Positions 46,140 through 58,394 of a DNA stretch of 64,000 bases are shown in pieces; position 1 is the first letter of the stretch; the number at the start of each line of letters is the position of its first letter. The translations under genes were made by a program, and so were the position numbers. The stretch comes from Dastarcus helophoroides (Eukaryota > Arthropoda > Insecta > Coleoptera > Bothrideridae), in the NCBI GenBank assembly GCA_028583605.1, contig CM053325.1:38677435-38741434 (forward strand), read 5' to 3'. The notes below the pieces were generated by a model, which saw only the letters and a list, made by a program, of their open reading frames with translations, was not told where the DNA came from and made no database searches.

Positions 46140-46411
46140 TTAAAACTTCAAAGCTGAAGATCATCGTTATTGACATCCAAGGATTTAAAACTCCTGACTT
46201 TGTAAGAAATTAGCAATCGTCGATGGATATAAGGCAATAAAGTATTTGTTTAAATTAGCTACATCCTTCATTCAGCTGTCGGAAGATGAGAAAAAACAAG
46301 TTAAATATTTGGAACATAATCATCATGGGCTGCGATATAGCGACGGATTTGTACCTTAAAAAGATTTGACTAAAGTGTTGGAAAAACATCTATACAATGT
46401 AAGTAGATATA
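46140..46411 (+). pseudogene. RNase H-like gene remnant (left half)
   Basis: Matches the right-half gene at 47478: IIVIDIQGFKTPDFV, LAIVDGYKAIKYLFK, SFIQLSEDEKKQVKYLEHN. It has a one-base loss at about 46205 and a stop at about 46356. It is cut off after LEKHLYN; beyond it starts the central spacer. Confidence 0.75.
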
Positions 46412-46997
46412 TCAGGCCGATTCTAGGACAGATGACGTCATAGCAGCTTCGGATGGCATGTCGCTGAAGAAGTAGAGGGGCGGGGCATGTTGGGTGTCAA
46501 ATGAAGGGGCGTGGCGTGTAGAATAAGATGGCGGAAACACATTATGTCAATAGGGCCTTATTTATAAAAAATAAAAATAAAATGACCAATTACGCAGCTC
46601 CGTGGCATGTTGGATGTCAAATGAAAGGGGTGACGTATAGAGCAAGATGGCGGCATCGAATGACTTAAACAGGCGGTAAATAAACTATGTGCGGCTGAGG
46701 GGCGGTGCTGCTTCTTAACAAAGGGGAACAACCTAAGTTGTAAATTTATTGGCACCATTATTGCTGTAAAACATCAAAGTCACGTGACTATTGTGACATA
46801 AAGGACTGGGGAACGATTTTACTGGAACCATTACGACCAAGAATAAATATATTTTCGATATTGTATACAATTGTTATTGTTGTGATATTTTTATTGTTAA
46901 AGATTATAGTAAAATTGATTGTAAAATATAAAAGATAAAAGGTGTTTAAGGTATGTAGGTGTTTTACTAAAAAACCATCAATATTTTCAATAATTTA
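46412..46997. other. Central spacer between the two halves
   Basis: No gene. It contains a direct repeat (GGCATGTTGG, then TGTCAAATGAA, at about 46474 and 46612; period about 138 bp) with AAGATGGCGG in each unit. At 46776-46797, TCACGTGACTATTGTGACAT resembles the inner edge of the terminal repeats (TCACGTGACC...TGTGACCTA). That suggests a relic of an inner terminal repeat belonging to the right half. Confidence 0.55.
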
Positions 46998-47478
46998 TTA
47001 AGGTAAACATTCCAATACAAAGTTATATAATGTCCAACAGTTATTCAAATTACAGGTCACTTTATGATTATGTATCTTATGATGCATGCAATAAGGAACA
47101 GCTTTTTTTAAATTAGGACAGTGTTCCACTTCCTCTAAATTGATTATTTGAGGTATCGGGTTCATGTCGATCAAAACGAAACTTAGAAACACCATTTTTT
47201 TCTTGTCCTTTCACGTATATTCTATTCACACCATGCAAATTCTCTTCTAAAACTTTTAGTAGGTCCTCATAACTAACGACACCATCGCTGTAAGGTAGAC
47301 CATGATAATTGTGTTCTAGGTATCTAACTTGTTTTTTCTTATCTTCTGTTAACTGAATGAAAGATGTTGAGGATTTAAATAAGTAATTTAACGTTTTATA
47401 TCCATCAACGATAGCCAATTCTTTACAAACAAAATTAGCAGTTTTAAATCCCTGAAAATCTACTACAACGATCTTCAT
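46998..47478 (-). pseudogene. RNase H-like gene (right half)
   Basis: Starts MKIVVVDFQGFKTANFV. The VVVDFQGF start, KELAIVDGYK and the internal IYVKGQEKNG resemble a family of uncharacterised proteins found widely in insect-associated Polinton-like elements, with a nuclease-like (DxxG) opening. A one-base frameshift near 47170 separates the last part, INLEEVEHCPNLKKAVPYCM followed by a His/Cys-rich tail. Function is not established. I call it RNase H-like by its opening motif only. Confidence 0.6.
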
Positions 47479-47516
47479 CTTGCGAAACAACAACTAAATA
47501 GTTTATGCATCTACAC

Positions 47517-48765
47517 TATATTTTTAACACCTCCAGAAAGTGGGGTATATTTAATTATTTTATCATGAATAATGATGCAATAGCTCTTTGTATTGTCTGG
47601 AAATTTATCTTTGCTTTCAAATTCCAATCTAACATCAACAATCGATGATTTTAGAGCTTCGTTTTGTTTAGTACAATCAATCACAAAGAGTGCAGCGTCT
47701 TTGAAGTCTCTATAACTTAACAGCGGACTTGCGTGTTGTTTATTGAAAAAATGTTGGCAAAATTCATAATAAGCTTAATACACTTCAGTGTATTGAAGAT
47801 TTGAAAAATTCATTCACATCGGTTCATAAGGAAAGCATTCTGAATTCAAGTAAACAGATATATTAGTTAGATTTAAATTATCAAATTTATATATTTCTTT
47901 TTTGGAATTATCTTTTCTATTTATTTGAAAAGCAAGTATTACATATCGGGGCTTTCTAGATTGGTGATTGTTTTTACAGACCATATTTCTTTGTTTGTTT
48001 TCTTTAGTGAAGGTAATTTATATATTTCCCATTGCCTGAACGTAATCAAAACCGGTTTATCGTTGTTGGTTGATTCCAATATACGAAGTTTTTCGATATC
48101 AATCGGAACTACATGTTTCACTTTTAATTCGATATTATTCAAAACAATATTTGCTGTTTTTCCAGACGGCGAATAATAAACATTTTTGTCTGTTCTTGCT
48201 CGAATCAGACGCAACTTATATATTCCATAGAGAACTTTTTGGTAATCTTGAAATACATCCAATAAAGATTTGAGAGGAATCCAAAAGCAAAATTGGTTAT
48301 TTGCTCCATCAAATGTCACTTGATTGTTTTCAGTACCCCAACCAGCAACATTAAGTGCTTTTGTTTCATCGGAATTATAGCACAGATATGATTTTATGGC
48401 AGTTGCAATTCCTGGATTTCTGACTTTGTCCATTTCTTTGTCATTCAATTCGTAAGAAATATGTTTAAACAAATGTGCAGGGGCATTACGACTAAGCACC
48501 ACATCACTTTTGCCCTCCACTATTTTTGCCACATCCATTTGCCCTTCAAGTACAAGCGCCCCTTCATAAAAAGAAATAAAAGCATCTTGTTGGTTTATGG
48601 CAATTTCAATTTCATCACTATTATCGAATGACTTTGTATGTGGATGATATTTGTGAAACTCTTCCCTAACAACACTTTCGTCATATTGAGGATCTAGAAA
48701 TATTTCTAGTTTGTTGCTGTTTGATATGGTAACCTCGAGAGCGTAAAAATATATAGTTCTCCAAA
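47517..48765 (-). pseudogene. Major capsid protein, double jelly-roll type (right half)
   Basis: The open frame from about 48765 to 47939 carries IYFYALEVTISNSNKLEIFL, then SRNAPAHLFKHISYELND, then NNQFCFWIPLKSLLDVFQDY and LRLIRARTDKNVYY. These are the conserved belt of the hexon-like capsid protein of this element family. It stops at 47939 and continues in other frames to 47517 (SECFPYEPM, PLLSYRDFKDAALFVIDCTK, VDVRLEFESKDKFPDNTKSY). The N-terminal 40-60 residues are unclear. This protein would form the icosahedral shell. There is no counterpart in the left half. Confidence 0.8.
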
Positions 48766-48849
48766 GACAACCTCTTTAACGAAGGCTGCGACACCAATTA
48801 CTCAGTTCGAGGAATGCTGGTATCTTTATTGCTGCGATTGATTAGTAAA

Positions 48850-49548
48850 CCTTCAAGGTAGTTTAACTAAAACCAGTCGAACGATGATTTCCTCTCCTCT
48901 AAAATTTACGTATTCTAAATTTTGATCGACGATCTATTGTTATGTTTGTGATTGAATATTTATTGATAATTGGTAGATGTATTAAATTAGCTGGGTGTTC
49001 GTCAATTTTATATCCGGGATCGACTGATAAATTCATATAAAGTATGAAATAATTGATTGTTATAATAAGCTCCAGATATTATATTACACTCAATTCGTAT
49101 CGCGTTTACTTTGAATATACTAACAGGAAGAGCAGACTCGTGTCTTTTTCCAACTTCGAAACTTCTATTTTCAAATCCTAGAATTCTTAAAATACTATCT
49201 TCTGGTTTGAAATTGATATTGTAGATTTCGCTGTAGAGTTCGCACTTTTAGAGTGTTGTTATTTGCTTTTAGCGATAAATGGTTAACTCCGAGGAATTTG
49301 TGTAAATAAGCTTCAATATCAGATAATTCGTACGCTCCCGTCGGAATGGTAATAACTTTTTCTTCAACACTTCCCTTTTTCGTATAGTAAAATTTATTCG
49401 TTCCTTTTTCAATGTTAGGTATACTGTGATAGGTATGAAAATCAGTCAAAGCTAGAGCGTATTTTTCCTTTAAATTTAATTCTATTGGTGGATAGAAATC
49501 AGCAGAAAGACAGCTGGCGTGACCTTTCAGTGTAAAGGTTCTCGACAT
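48850..49548 (-). pseudogene. Penton-like minor capsid protein (right half)
   Basis: Starts MSRTFTLKGHASCLSADFYP, with KYALALTDFHTYHSIPNIEKGTN and an IPTGAYELSDIEAYLHKFLG segment, open to 49195. After a frameshift near 49215 the rest is legible in other frames: ILRILGFENRSFEVGK, then VDQN.EYVNFRGEEIIVRLVL near 48900. The NFRGE ending is typical of Polinton penton-type single jelly-roll proteins at capsid vertices. Confidence 0.7.
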
Positions 49549-49559
49549 GACTGAAAGAT

Positions 49560-49977
49560 TTCGATCAATGTCGATCTTTTTGTATTAAAAATTCCAAACA
49601 TAAATGTCCACAATTAAATGTGTTAAAATGTTGATACCTTTCCCTTATGTAAATCAAATCTTTAACATGTAAATATTTAACAAGCTCTTTTTTTCGTTTC
49701 GTTTCTTATAAGCTACCCAATGTGTTCCGACATTACGAACGCTATCTAAATTAATTATACCACTTTCGTTTTTCCATACTTTTTTAGGTAAAGTGTCTTT
49801 CATAAATACACCTCTAAAATATGGAATTTTAAATTGTTTCGCATATCTTACGAGATTAACATCAGTAAGGGCTTTTTGAGGCAAGTCGTTTCGTTTTTTG
49901 GAAATCGTTTTAAGGTACAATCCATCTCCATGTTTACCGAGAGCTATTTCTTCCATAGATTTGTTGTGTCTTAGCAT
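49560..49977 (-). pseudogene. Adenain-like protease module (right half), catalytic Asp lost
   Basis: Continuous in frame with GKHGDGLYLK of the upstream module: LPQKALTDVNLVRYAKQFKI, then catalytic His in GTHWVAY. A deletion of about 16 codons at about 49690 removes the YFDSFG segment with the catalytic Asp and shifts the frame. The Cys segment NCGHLCLEF is legible near 49600. Confidence 0.8.
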
Positions 49978-50617
49978 TATTTACAGCTTTAGCGATTCCA
50001 GCTGCTTCACCTGATAAAGCACCTATGGCAATTAATCCTGCGAATAAAGGAACTAAAAACGGTAAAATTCCTCCTACTTTTGGTAAAGATATAACTCTAG
50101 GTAGAAGTACATTTTTATGTCCTCCAACCATTCTAAGATTCAATCGTGCTGTTTTTAACGCGTGAGTACTAATTTTTTTCATGCCATAACCAAAATGATA
50201 CTTTTGCTTTTTCAACCAAGGTCGAACAGGTAACACAACACCTTTGCGGAATGGAACTTGCTTTTTATTCTTCATTCCCAAACCCAGCTTACGTTTAGCT
50301 TTTATAGCTCCTGCTACCAATAAAGCGGCTGTCTTTTCTCCCAACTTTGCATCGTGTGATCTAACTCTCTGCCAAACTTTCTCTTTTAAAATTTTGTCTG
50401 TTTTATGTCTATTATCAATATCTTTATTTTCAGTATAAGCAATGTCGTGTTCTTTGCAAGCTTCGTCTAAAGGATTGATTCCTTTATCTCCTCTATTTAA
50501 ACGTTTTTCAAGTTTAGTGCCTGGACCACAATAATTGTATCCTCCCGGTATATGTAGTTCAACTGGTAACTTGTTAAGAGCAGAGTAAAACAGACCCGCT
50601 CCCTGATAGGTCAACAT
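49978..50617 (-). pseudogene. PLA2 / membrane-active module (right half)
   Basis: Starts MLTYQGAGLFYSALNKLP and is open for 200 codons. The PLA2 calcium loop YNYCGPGT is at residues 27-34 and the catalytic dyad DEACKEHDIAY at His57-Asp58 is intact. A basic Lys-rich stretch follows (KAKRKLGLGMKNKK), then GGILPFLVPLFAGLIAIGAL and GEAAGIAKAVN. A deletion of a few codons with a frameshift at about 49980 precedes the protease module. The combination of PLA2, hydrophobic Gly/Ala segment and GLYLK tail suggests a capsid-internal, membrane-breaching protein. Start chosen as the ATG with a homologous start in the left copy. Confidence 0.85.
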
Positions 50618-50672
50618 TACGACTGAGTATAAATGTCGCCGAATAATTAATATAAAGACATTTTAAGTTAAG

Positions 50673-52520
50673 ATGCACATTAAGAAGGGAAATTTAGTTC
50701 TACCTATTACAAATTTCGATTTTGTTGAGGGGCAAACAAAAGACTAAAATAAACATGGTGATTTATTTCCAAATACCGTACGAGGCATTATCGTAGGACC
50801 TGGTGGATGTGGAAAAACTAATGTACTCTTGTCTTTATTATTCGAACTGAATGGACTTCGATTTAAAAATATATGCATTTATTCAAAGTCGTTATATCAA
50901 CCAAAATATCAGCTATTGGAAAAAGTAATTAAAAATTTGCCTGAAGTGAAGTATTATGCATATAATGAAAATACTAATATCATACCGGGTGTTTTTTTTT
51001 TAATTGGGAGGTTACCTTTATATGGAGTATCACTTATTATAAAGGCACACTGATTTTGTCGATGGGACTAATCGGAGCTAAACTATATTTCAAAAATATT
51101 TTTAACTTCCTCCCATTTCCGGTTATACATTTTAAATGGCAATCTCCAAATTTTATACTTTATTTGGATTTTACGTAGAAAAATAAGGTGAGTTTATGTA
51201 TACATGTTTATTGCTATCTTTGATAGTTTTAAAGATATTTCAATTTTTTGAAAGAAAAAATGACAGAAAAGACGGTGATTTTGACTCTTTGTATCTTTTT
51301 TATTATTTGCAGTAAAAACATGAAATTTGTTTTGAAGTCATGGAATATTATGGACACTATAATAACGTAATCAGGTTTTACATTTATTACACAGGGTGAT
51401 GGACATTTTATGATCTTTATTGTTTTTGTTTTATTTGAAAAAACTATTCATTTTTTATTCATTTTTGGATTCTTCACGTAAAAAGAAGAAAAAAGTTATA
51501 TGACTAATTGTTTTAAATTCTGCAGCGTTGCAGAGATATAATTCAAAATAAAAATATGTCTTTTTTTTCTCTAGTAGCAACTTGGTAGTAGAAAACAAAA
51601 TTTTCAAAAAAAAAACATAACCACAAGGCCTAAAAATTTTAGGCTAAATAGCATTTAAAAGATAACCGTACAAGACGTAAAGTCTAATGGTAGAATACTT
51701 ATTGAAAATGTTTAGAGAGCCACAAATGTAAGTTTCGTAAAAATGGTTTGTTAAACAGACTTCTCATTTTTGGAGTAATGAAAATCAACAACAAATGTTA
51801 AAGAAAATTTGTCCTTTAACTATTATGCTGTTAGATTAGAACTCAGGATTTGTAAGCGTTAAATGTGATAACGAAAATCAATATGGAAATTTTTTAGTGA
51901 TTTTTTTTTACGACTATTGCATGACAAGCATATTGCTAGGAACAATCGGATGTGCTTAAAAACGTTACTCAATTCGAAATCTTAAAATATGCCTTTAAAT
52001 GTATTGAAAGAGAAGATCGTCCTTGTTGTTTTTGATGGAAATTTTTTATCAATTATTTTTTTTTTTTTCGTATTAGTATGATTAATTCTTTAAGCCTTTA
52101 TCACCTACAGTTAATTTCCTACTTGAACAAAAAAGACATGCTTGATTCTTTTTATTTTAAGATTTATGTAAAATACCCCTCTAACGACACAAAATTTTAA
52201 AAAATAAATGATAAAACTTTTTTCTTCTTTTTATATGAAGAATCCAAAAATGATTAAAAAACATATAATTCCCATTTAAAAATACAAAGTTTTTTTGAAT
52301 AAAACAAAAACATCAAAGATTATAAAATTTCCATCACCCTGTATAATAAATGTAAAATCTGATTAGGTCATTATAGTCTTTATAATATTCCGTGTCTTCA
52401 ACCCAAATTTCTTGTTTTTACTGTAAATAATAAAAAAGATACAAAGAATCAAAATAACTCTCTTTTCTATCATTTTTTTTTTTTGAAAAATTGAAATATC
52501 TTTAAAACTATCAAAGGTAG

Positions 52521-52565
<45 letters not shown>

Positions 52566-53163
52566 AATTCACCTTATTTTTTTACGTAAAATCTAAATAA
52601 AATATAAAATTTGGGGGGTGCTATTTAAAATAAGAAAGTTAATGTCTACTTCCGGTATAACTAACCGGTAGCGGGAGGAAGTTGAAAATATTTTTAGAAG
52701 ATAGTTTAGCTCCGATTAGCCCCATCGACAAAATCAGTTCGCCTTTATAATAAGTATTACTCCATATAAAGGTAACCTCCCAACTAAAAAAAAACATCCG
52801 GTAGATCCAGCTGATGCGCTGGTTAATTCGGTTTTTATTATCGATGATGTAGCATGTGGCAAACAAAACAAAATTCGTGAGTACTTTAGTATGGGTAGAC
52901 ACAAAGATCTTTCTTTGTCAGACTTATGCAAGTATATGAAAACATCTAATTAGAGATAATGCTAATGTTTTAATACTTTTTAAGCAAGATTACTTGAATT
53001 TAAAACATGTTTACAATGATCATGTTACTCCAGATATGTCGTATAATCAATTTGTTCTAATTGTTGGAAACAACCATGTGGATTTATTACTACTGTTAAA
53101 GATGTAGATATTAATAAAGGAAGATATAGAAAAGGATTAGATACCTTTATATATTTAAAGTAA
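50673..53163 (+). pseudogene. Packaging ATPase (right half), split by a fold-back element
   Basis: First part 50673-50984: MHIKKGNLVLP, an in-frame TAA, then Walker A GPGGCGKTN and YSKSLYQPKYQLLEKVI..LPEVKYYAYNEN. Second part 52804-53163: DPADALVNSVFIIDDVACG (Walker B), REYFSMGRHKD. After a small deletion come NVLILF-like and KHVYNDHVTPDMSY pieces and GFITTVKDVDINKGRYRK, ending at TAA 53161-53163. Same strand logic as the left copy: it diverges from PLA2 with about 55 bp between the starts. Confidence 0.85.
50985..52801. mobile_element. Fold-back element CCGGGTGTTTTTTTT, with TA duplication
   Basis: Starts CCGGGTGTTTTTTTTTAATT and ends with the inverse ...AAAAAAAACATCCGG, flanked by TA (50983-50984, 52802-52803). 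Arms of about 500 bp pair, including GGAGGTTACCTTTATATGGA, GATTTTGTCGATGGG, the TTTAAAGATATTTCAATTTT block and a GGTGATGGA block. It is non-coding, and an (AT)n run at 52523-52561 is inside. A fragment similar to its right arm (CTTCCGGTATAACCG) follows copy A of the other fold-back at about 5087. Confidence 0.85.
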
Positions 53164-53219
53164 ATCAATTATGTGACAGTTTCTCAGTGTAGATGGTGGT
53201 ATTAACATCAACCTGGAAA

Positions 53220-53330
53220 CCAACTGCTAGACAACTACAAACCAACTAATAGAAAGCTGTAGACAACTACAAACCAACTAATATACAGCTGTACACAACT
53301 AAAACCAATTCACAGACAGCTGCAGACAAA
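53220..53330. repeat. Eroded minisatellite beside right ATPase
   Basis: Three to four units of AGACAACTACAAACCAACT-type sequence, the inverse counterpart of the 54-bp array at 43345-43790, at the mirrored position after the ATPase stop codon. Confidence 0.75.
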
Positions 53331-53517
53331 ATTAGCCTAAGCAAGTGACATGTATATATAAATTATAACTTATTAGATCTATTTCATTTACAATATGGGC
53401 ACTCTATTTCAAATGGTTAGGTTTGGATAAGTCTCACAATAGTTGGGTTAATTCAAATGAGGCGTTTCTTAAATAAATAATTTTTTTGGTGATGAGTAGA
53501 GTTCAGTGGCATTCAGA

Positions 53518-53796
53518 ATGGCTTCAGAGTTGGACGTGGTTTTGAAACATCAAGAAGGTAAACTCCTAAAGGAATTTACTTTGGAAGAATTACAGTTATT
53601 TCCTTACAAGTATTTATTAGTTTATGTTCAACCTTTAGATTTGTCAAGTGTATGGGAAAATCTACCGACAAACTTTCAAAGTTCTTCAAGTCTTAAACGA
53701 AGATTACCTTATATGGACCATTACAACAAACCTGATGATGTAACACATATCGACCTCTACCCTCCAAAGTTAAATGTGCAGAATGTAAGAGAGTAA
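53518..53796 (+). CDS. Small ORF S1 (right half), unknown function
   Basis: 92 codons, open, starting MASELDVVLKHQEGKLLKEF. Features are a charged N-terminus, LEELQLFPYKYLLVYVQPL, then LSSVWENLPTNFQSSSSLKR and RLPYMDHYNKPDDVTHIDLY. No signal peptide or membrane segment. The start is set by the ATG after TTCAGTGGCATTCAGA; an in-frame ATG at 53506 adds four residues. Its broken homologue is at 42880-43330. It sits downstream of the ATPase on the same strand. I do not recognise the family. Confidence 0.6.
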   Translation: MASELDVVLKHQEGKLLKEFTLEELQLFPYKYLLVYVQPLDLSSVWENLPTNFQSSSSLKRRLPYMDHYNKPDDVTHIDLYPPKLNVQNVRE

Positions 53797-54014
53797 GGAA
53801 ATTGAAAAAGGACAAAAAATAAATTGAGTTGTATTTTTATGATGAAATATTTAAATAAAAAAGTTCCTAATAACTGTTTTTTTACTTCTCTACCCTAAGA
53901 ATAAATATTGTGAAAAATAGATTTTTATGCATTAAATAAAGCACAACAATTATTAAATACATTTATTAAATATAAATATTAATACAATAGATATCAAACT
54001 GCAAAGCCATCTCT

Positions 54015-55660
54015 TTAAAAAGTTTCAAACCGCTGTCTATTTTTATATCCATGAGGGAGGGTGTCAAATGTGTCATCAATCAGGCGTCGCTTATCATCAT
54101 ATGGACTCAGAGCTATCTTCGTTTGTTCTACGCTAAAAACTTTATGCTTAAAAGAACGAATAGATCTTTGGGTTGTGAATTTTTCCGTGTTTTCTTTCAA
54201 CCAATCTACGTAATCTTGGAATGTAATTACGTTCTTTATCACATTAGACTTTACTCCCTTAGACTTTTTAACGCATTTTATTTCACCCTCAACCAAATAT
54301 GAATACATTTTTGATTGGAGTCCAGCAAAATGCGTCATAATTCTACCATTGTTTTCGTCTTTCATTCTCCCAGGCACTATTTTCCCTTGCAGAGTTATTC
54401 CATAGGAATTTTGAGGAGCATAGTCAGATGTATCAAATTTCTCTAAATTTTGTTTAATAATTTTATCATATACATCATCACACTGAAGTTCATAAATGAA
54501 ACTGTCTGTATCGGTGTAAAGCAATTTGCATTCGTTTGGATTTAAAGTCTTAAGCATAAAATCATAATGGAAATAATCCATACAAACTTTCGAAATATCC
54601 AATATTGCCATTCGGATGTATAGAGGCTTATTAAATATGAAATTAGTCTTTTTCATTTCGATAGCTATAAAATCATCATCAAAGATCATTCTATTGTGAA
54701 AATTTGGACTTGCAATAAGGCTTTCGTTCCATATTTTCCCAACCATTCAAATACTAACTTTACTATGCGGAGTTTTCTTATGTTTTCCATCGTCTTGCCA
54801 TTGCTTGCATTTTATAAAGGTTTTTTCCAAAGTCTATTGTTCAATGTAAGGCTTCAACCACGAAGACTGTTTGAATTTTAAAATGTTATTAATCTTAGTT
54901 ATTCATAAACCGTGTTTTAATGTATGTTTTAATGCTCGATAATGAATAACATAATATTTTTTAACATAAAGAGTATTTAAAAGTTTGGGAAGCTTTGATC
55001 CCTCAGGTACTTGATGTTCTGCGCAAAAAAAAATAATCTTTATGCAAGTCATGTAAATGTTCTGGATATTCCAAATCAACATCTAAATAGAAGCCTACAT
55101 GCCCATCTTCAGGTACGATAGTGACATCAAAATTTGTAAAATTATTAAACATTCAAATCCGCCATATGGTAAAGGTTGACACATTGTCCAACCATATAAA
55201 TTATTAACATCAAAATACATTAAATATTTGGATGGCTTTGAAGGGTCATATTTTGACATATATTTATTATTTGCCTCAGAATATCGATTGCAACATACAC
55301 TAATTCCCCCTTTAATTCCTCTTTCGATGAACATAATCATATCAACATCATTCAATATCTGTAAGTCACACTTAATGTATTTCAACATAGATGTCCACGT
55401 ATAGTCCGGCATAGTGTAGGACCATGCTGGATCTAAGCCATGCGTGTCATGCATAATTGTTCTAAAATTTTCAAAGACGTCTGCCAAAAGTAAAACATCT
55501 GTTTTTAAATATAAATCTGAATATTCCCCCAAATTTTCAATTATGAAATTTATCCAAACTTTTCGTGCATGTTCGTAATTTTCTTCTGTAATATTGAAGT
55601 CATTTAACTTTTCCCTTGGCGGCGGTAACATTTTTTCATTTAGTCGGTTCATCGAATCTA
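54015..55660 (-). pseudogene. PolB, polymerase domain (right half)
   Basis: Minus strand. 55660-55095: SMNRLNEKMLPP, LGEYSDLYLKTDVLLLADVF, CNRYSEANNKYMSKYDPSKP and motif A DVNNLYGW (55211-55188). A frameshifted section 55094-54750 reads LDVDLEYPEHLHDLHKDY. 54746-54015: ILDISKVCMDYFHYDFML, motif C YTDTDS (54518-54501), FAGLQSKMYSYL and a C-terminus ALSPYDDKRRLI. It is better preserved than the left copy, with two to three breaks. The polymerase would copy the linear genome from terminal-protein-primed ends. Confidence 0.88.
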
Positions 55661-57034
55661 CAGGGTCCACCATAAGTAATGGTACATAGAGCAACAGTAG
55701 ATTTTTCGTATAAAAATAACGTGATTTAGCTACATTTACCTCATACCAAAAGTTGATATTAACAGAGATACAGGGTGTCAAAGGTAAAAAATAAATTGTG
55801 ATTTTTTTCGCATAACTGATGAACACATTTCATTATAGACAAGAAATTTGGCATAGGGGGTTTTTTTTGGTCAAGAAATTCTAATTTGCTACCATATTGC
55901 CAGTAACTTATAGGGGGCGCCACCTGCGCTACCTTGTATTATTCTAAAGCATCATAACTTTTTTATGCCTTCATGTACACTCATTTTAGAAAGATATTTT
56001 TATTAACCTACATTTTTTACAAAAAAAAAGCTATTTTTTCTAAATGTTGATACAAGCAACCGTTTCAAGAGATTTGCCTTCAAAGTTTGCCGTACGTTTA
56101 TTTTAAGTTATGCAAATGTGAATTTTTCGCAGTAGGTTTCAAAATAAAAGTAATAAAACTGCCTCTAAAATAGTTTATATCAAATATTACCCTACTGACA
56201 TTATTATTACATATGTTTTATAAATTTCTAAAGCAAATTTAAATAAAATACCAAAACAAAATTTATTTTCAAAAATAAGTATGTGGGAAATGACCTTTTT
56301 CATGTAAAGGGGTTGTAAACAATTAAAAATCTAGCTGTCTTTATTGAAATTTATCTCCAAATATCTGCTTTGACCACACAGACTATTAAAATTTTCTTGT
56401 GCGGACTCAGACGTCAAATCTTACATTTCTGTGTTAGAAAATAAATTACGTCTTAATTTTTTGGATTTTCTTTATTGAGATTTTCAAAATTTAGGTAATA
56501 ATATTATCAGCAAAGTAATATTTGACATAAATTAGTTTTATGATTAGTTTTTTTTCAAGTCTACTTCGAAAATTTAATATCTTAGTAATTTAAAACCAAG
56601 GCACGTCAAGCTTTAAAAGCAAATATCTTGGAAACGGTTGCTCGTATCAACTTTTAAAAGGTACACCTTTTTTACATAAAAAATATGGGGAAATAAAATT
56701 ATCCATTTAAAATTAATATACGTGGGTGCACAAAAAAGTTATGATGATTTAGAATTGTGCGGGATAGCGCAGGTAGCGCCCCCTATCAGCTATTGGTAAT
56801 ATGTTAGTAAATTACAGTTTGTCGACTTAGGAAATCTCCTTGTGCCAAATTTCGTGCCTATATTACAATTCATTCCATAAATATACGAAAAAGTCAAAAT
56901 TTTTTTTTCAAATTTGACACCCTGTATCTCTGTTAATATCAACTTTTGGTATAAGGTAAATGTAACTAAATCACATTATTTTTATTCGAAAAATCCACCA
57001 TTGCTCTGTGTACCATTACTTATGGTCCATCCTG
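55661..57034. mobile_element. Fold-back element CAGGGTGGACC, copy C, with TA duplication
   Basis: Starts CAGGGTCCACCATAAGTA and ends with ...TTATGGTCCATCCTG, flanked by TA (55659-55660, 57035-57036). Full-length relative of the copy at 3708-5047 and inserted at the same PolB base. The left-half PolB is uninterrupted there (about 40612-40622). Confidence 0.85.
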
Positions 57035-57035
57035 T

Positions 57036-58282
57036 ATATAGTCATAACAAAAAAATTCCTTTTCTACATAACAATTTAAATTTATTATCGTTGAAGTAAC
57101 TAAATTCACTTTGCAAAATTTTCAAGTCCGATTCATCAAGAGTTGAAACTAATTCATCCAAAGAGGTACCTAAAAATCTGAAGCTATCTATATACCTAAA
57201 TTTAATTTCATTTTCGTTATTATACTGAGTGAATGAAATGTATTTTTCTTTATTTATAGGCAGTAATGATATTCTGCCCAATTTTGATAAGTCGCGAATT
57301 ATGAAGTGGCTATCATACCCAGATAAACTATTAAAAACTATAAGTACAACGAAGGATTTTTGATAGTTAATATTGCATGCTTGGTGTGCCCAACCTCGAA
57401 ACTGAGCAGTAAAATGATCATGGTCTCCTACAACAATATCTTTTTCTATAAAATCTTTTTCACAAATATGACATGTTGTAGCGCTAATCAGATCTGGTTT
57501 TCCAGTTACAGGAAGTATATTCTTAATCTTGCTCTTAATAAATTTGGATAGTTCAAGCATTTCATTTGCAAACCATTGCATACAGTCTTCTCCTCTGTAA
57601 CTATTGAAACGAGAAAAACTATTGTCGTAACTGCATTTAAAATAGTATCCGGCACTATAACCTTTATGCTTTTGATACTTTGCTGTTTTTATTTCCTCGG
57701 CCACTATATCTTGGAATGGCAAAAGCAACGATTCAAAATCTGCATACATGACAAAGGGTGCATTTTCTTTGTAAACGAAATCTTTAAACTTTAGTGCCAG
57801 GATCTTTAGGAAAGGATACGCGACATTCGTTTACTTTTTCACATAATTCTAAATGCTCTGTTAATTTTGATTTTAGCTGAAAATAATTAAGACATCTGTC
57901 ACGAATAAAATTTTTATGCTGATTTTTATTTACTTGCTGCCCTACTAATCTAAAAGGACTTTTAATTCACACGTAATGGTACCTTATTTCAACATGACTA
58001 GCTTCATCGTTTGGTGGCAATGGATAAAAATTTTTGGTCTTTGCAAAATATTCATTTTGAATTAAAAACAGATTGATATGTTTTTCCAATTTGGATTTAG
58101 TTAATCGAACGGGTACAGTTTGAAAATAACTTGAATTATCTGTTGAAATGTATTCTAACACGTACACGTTTATTGAAATGGAATTTTGTTGTTCAAATTT
58201 AGAAATGTCTTGCAAAGACACAGGTATTTCAATGCCTTCAATATTTAAAACTTGAGTGTAATGTGGGTATGACAAAACTCTA
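57036..58282 (-). pseudogene. PolB, exonuclease part (right half), N-terminus missing
   Basis: Begins abruptly at about 58282 with RVLSYPHYTQVLNIEGIEIP. It continues through INVYVLEY and RYHYVW, a frameshift near 57966, and a zinc motif whose first Cys is Arg (RDRCLNYF). From 57749 an open frame has YADFESLL (exonuclease I), CHICEKDF...VVGDHDHF.. RGWAHQACN (endonuclease VII-like Cys/His module), GYDSHFIIRDLSKLG and FRFLGTSLDELVS. It is cut at CRKGIFLL by the fold-back element. The N-terminal 300 residues found in the left half are replaced by an unrelated ORF. Confidence 0.85.
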
Positions 58283-58394
58283 CTAGGATGCTGGAAATAT
58301 CTTCTTTCGAGGCGTTTGAAGAAACCGAAATAGCTTCAGTGACTTGTGGTACTACAGGGTTCAATAACGCCATTACCCAATTCATCGTTTCACC

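Noticed and set aside
48070..48273. Plus-strand ORFs within the capsid gene
   Set aside because: Shadows of the conserved minus-strand capsid reading.
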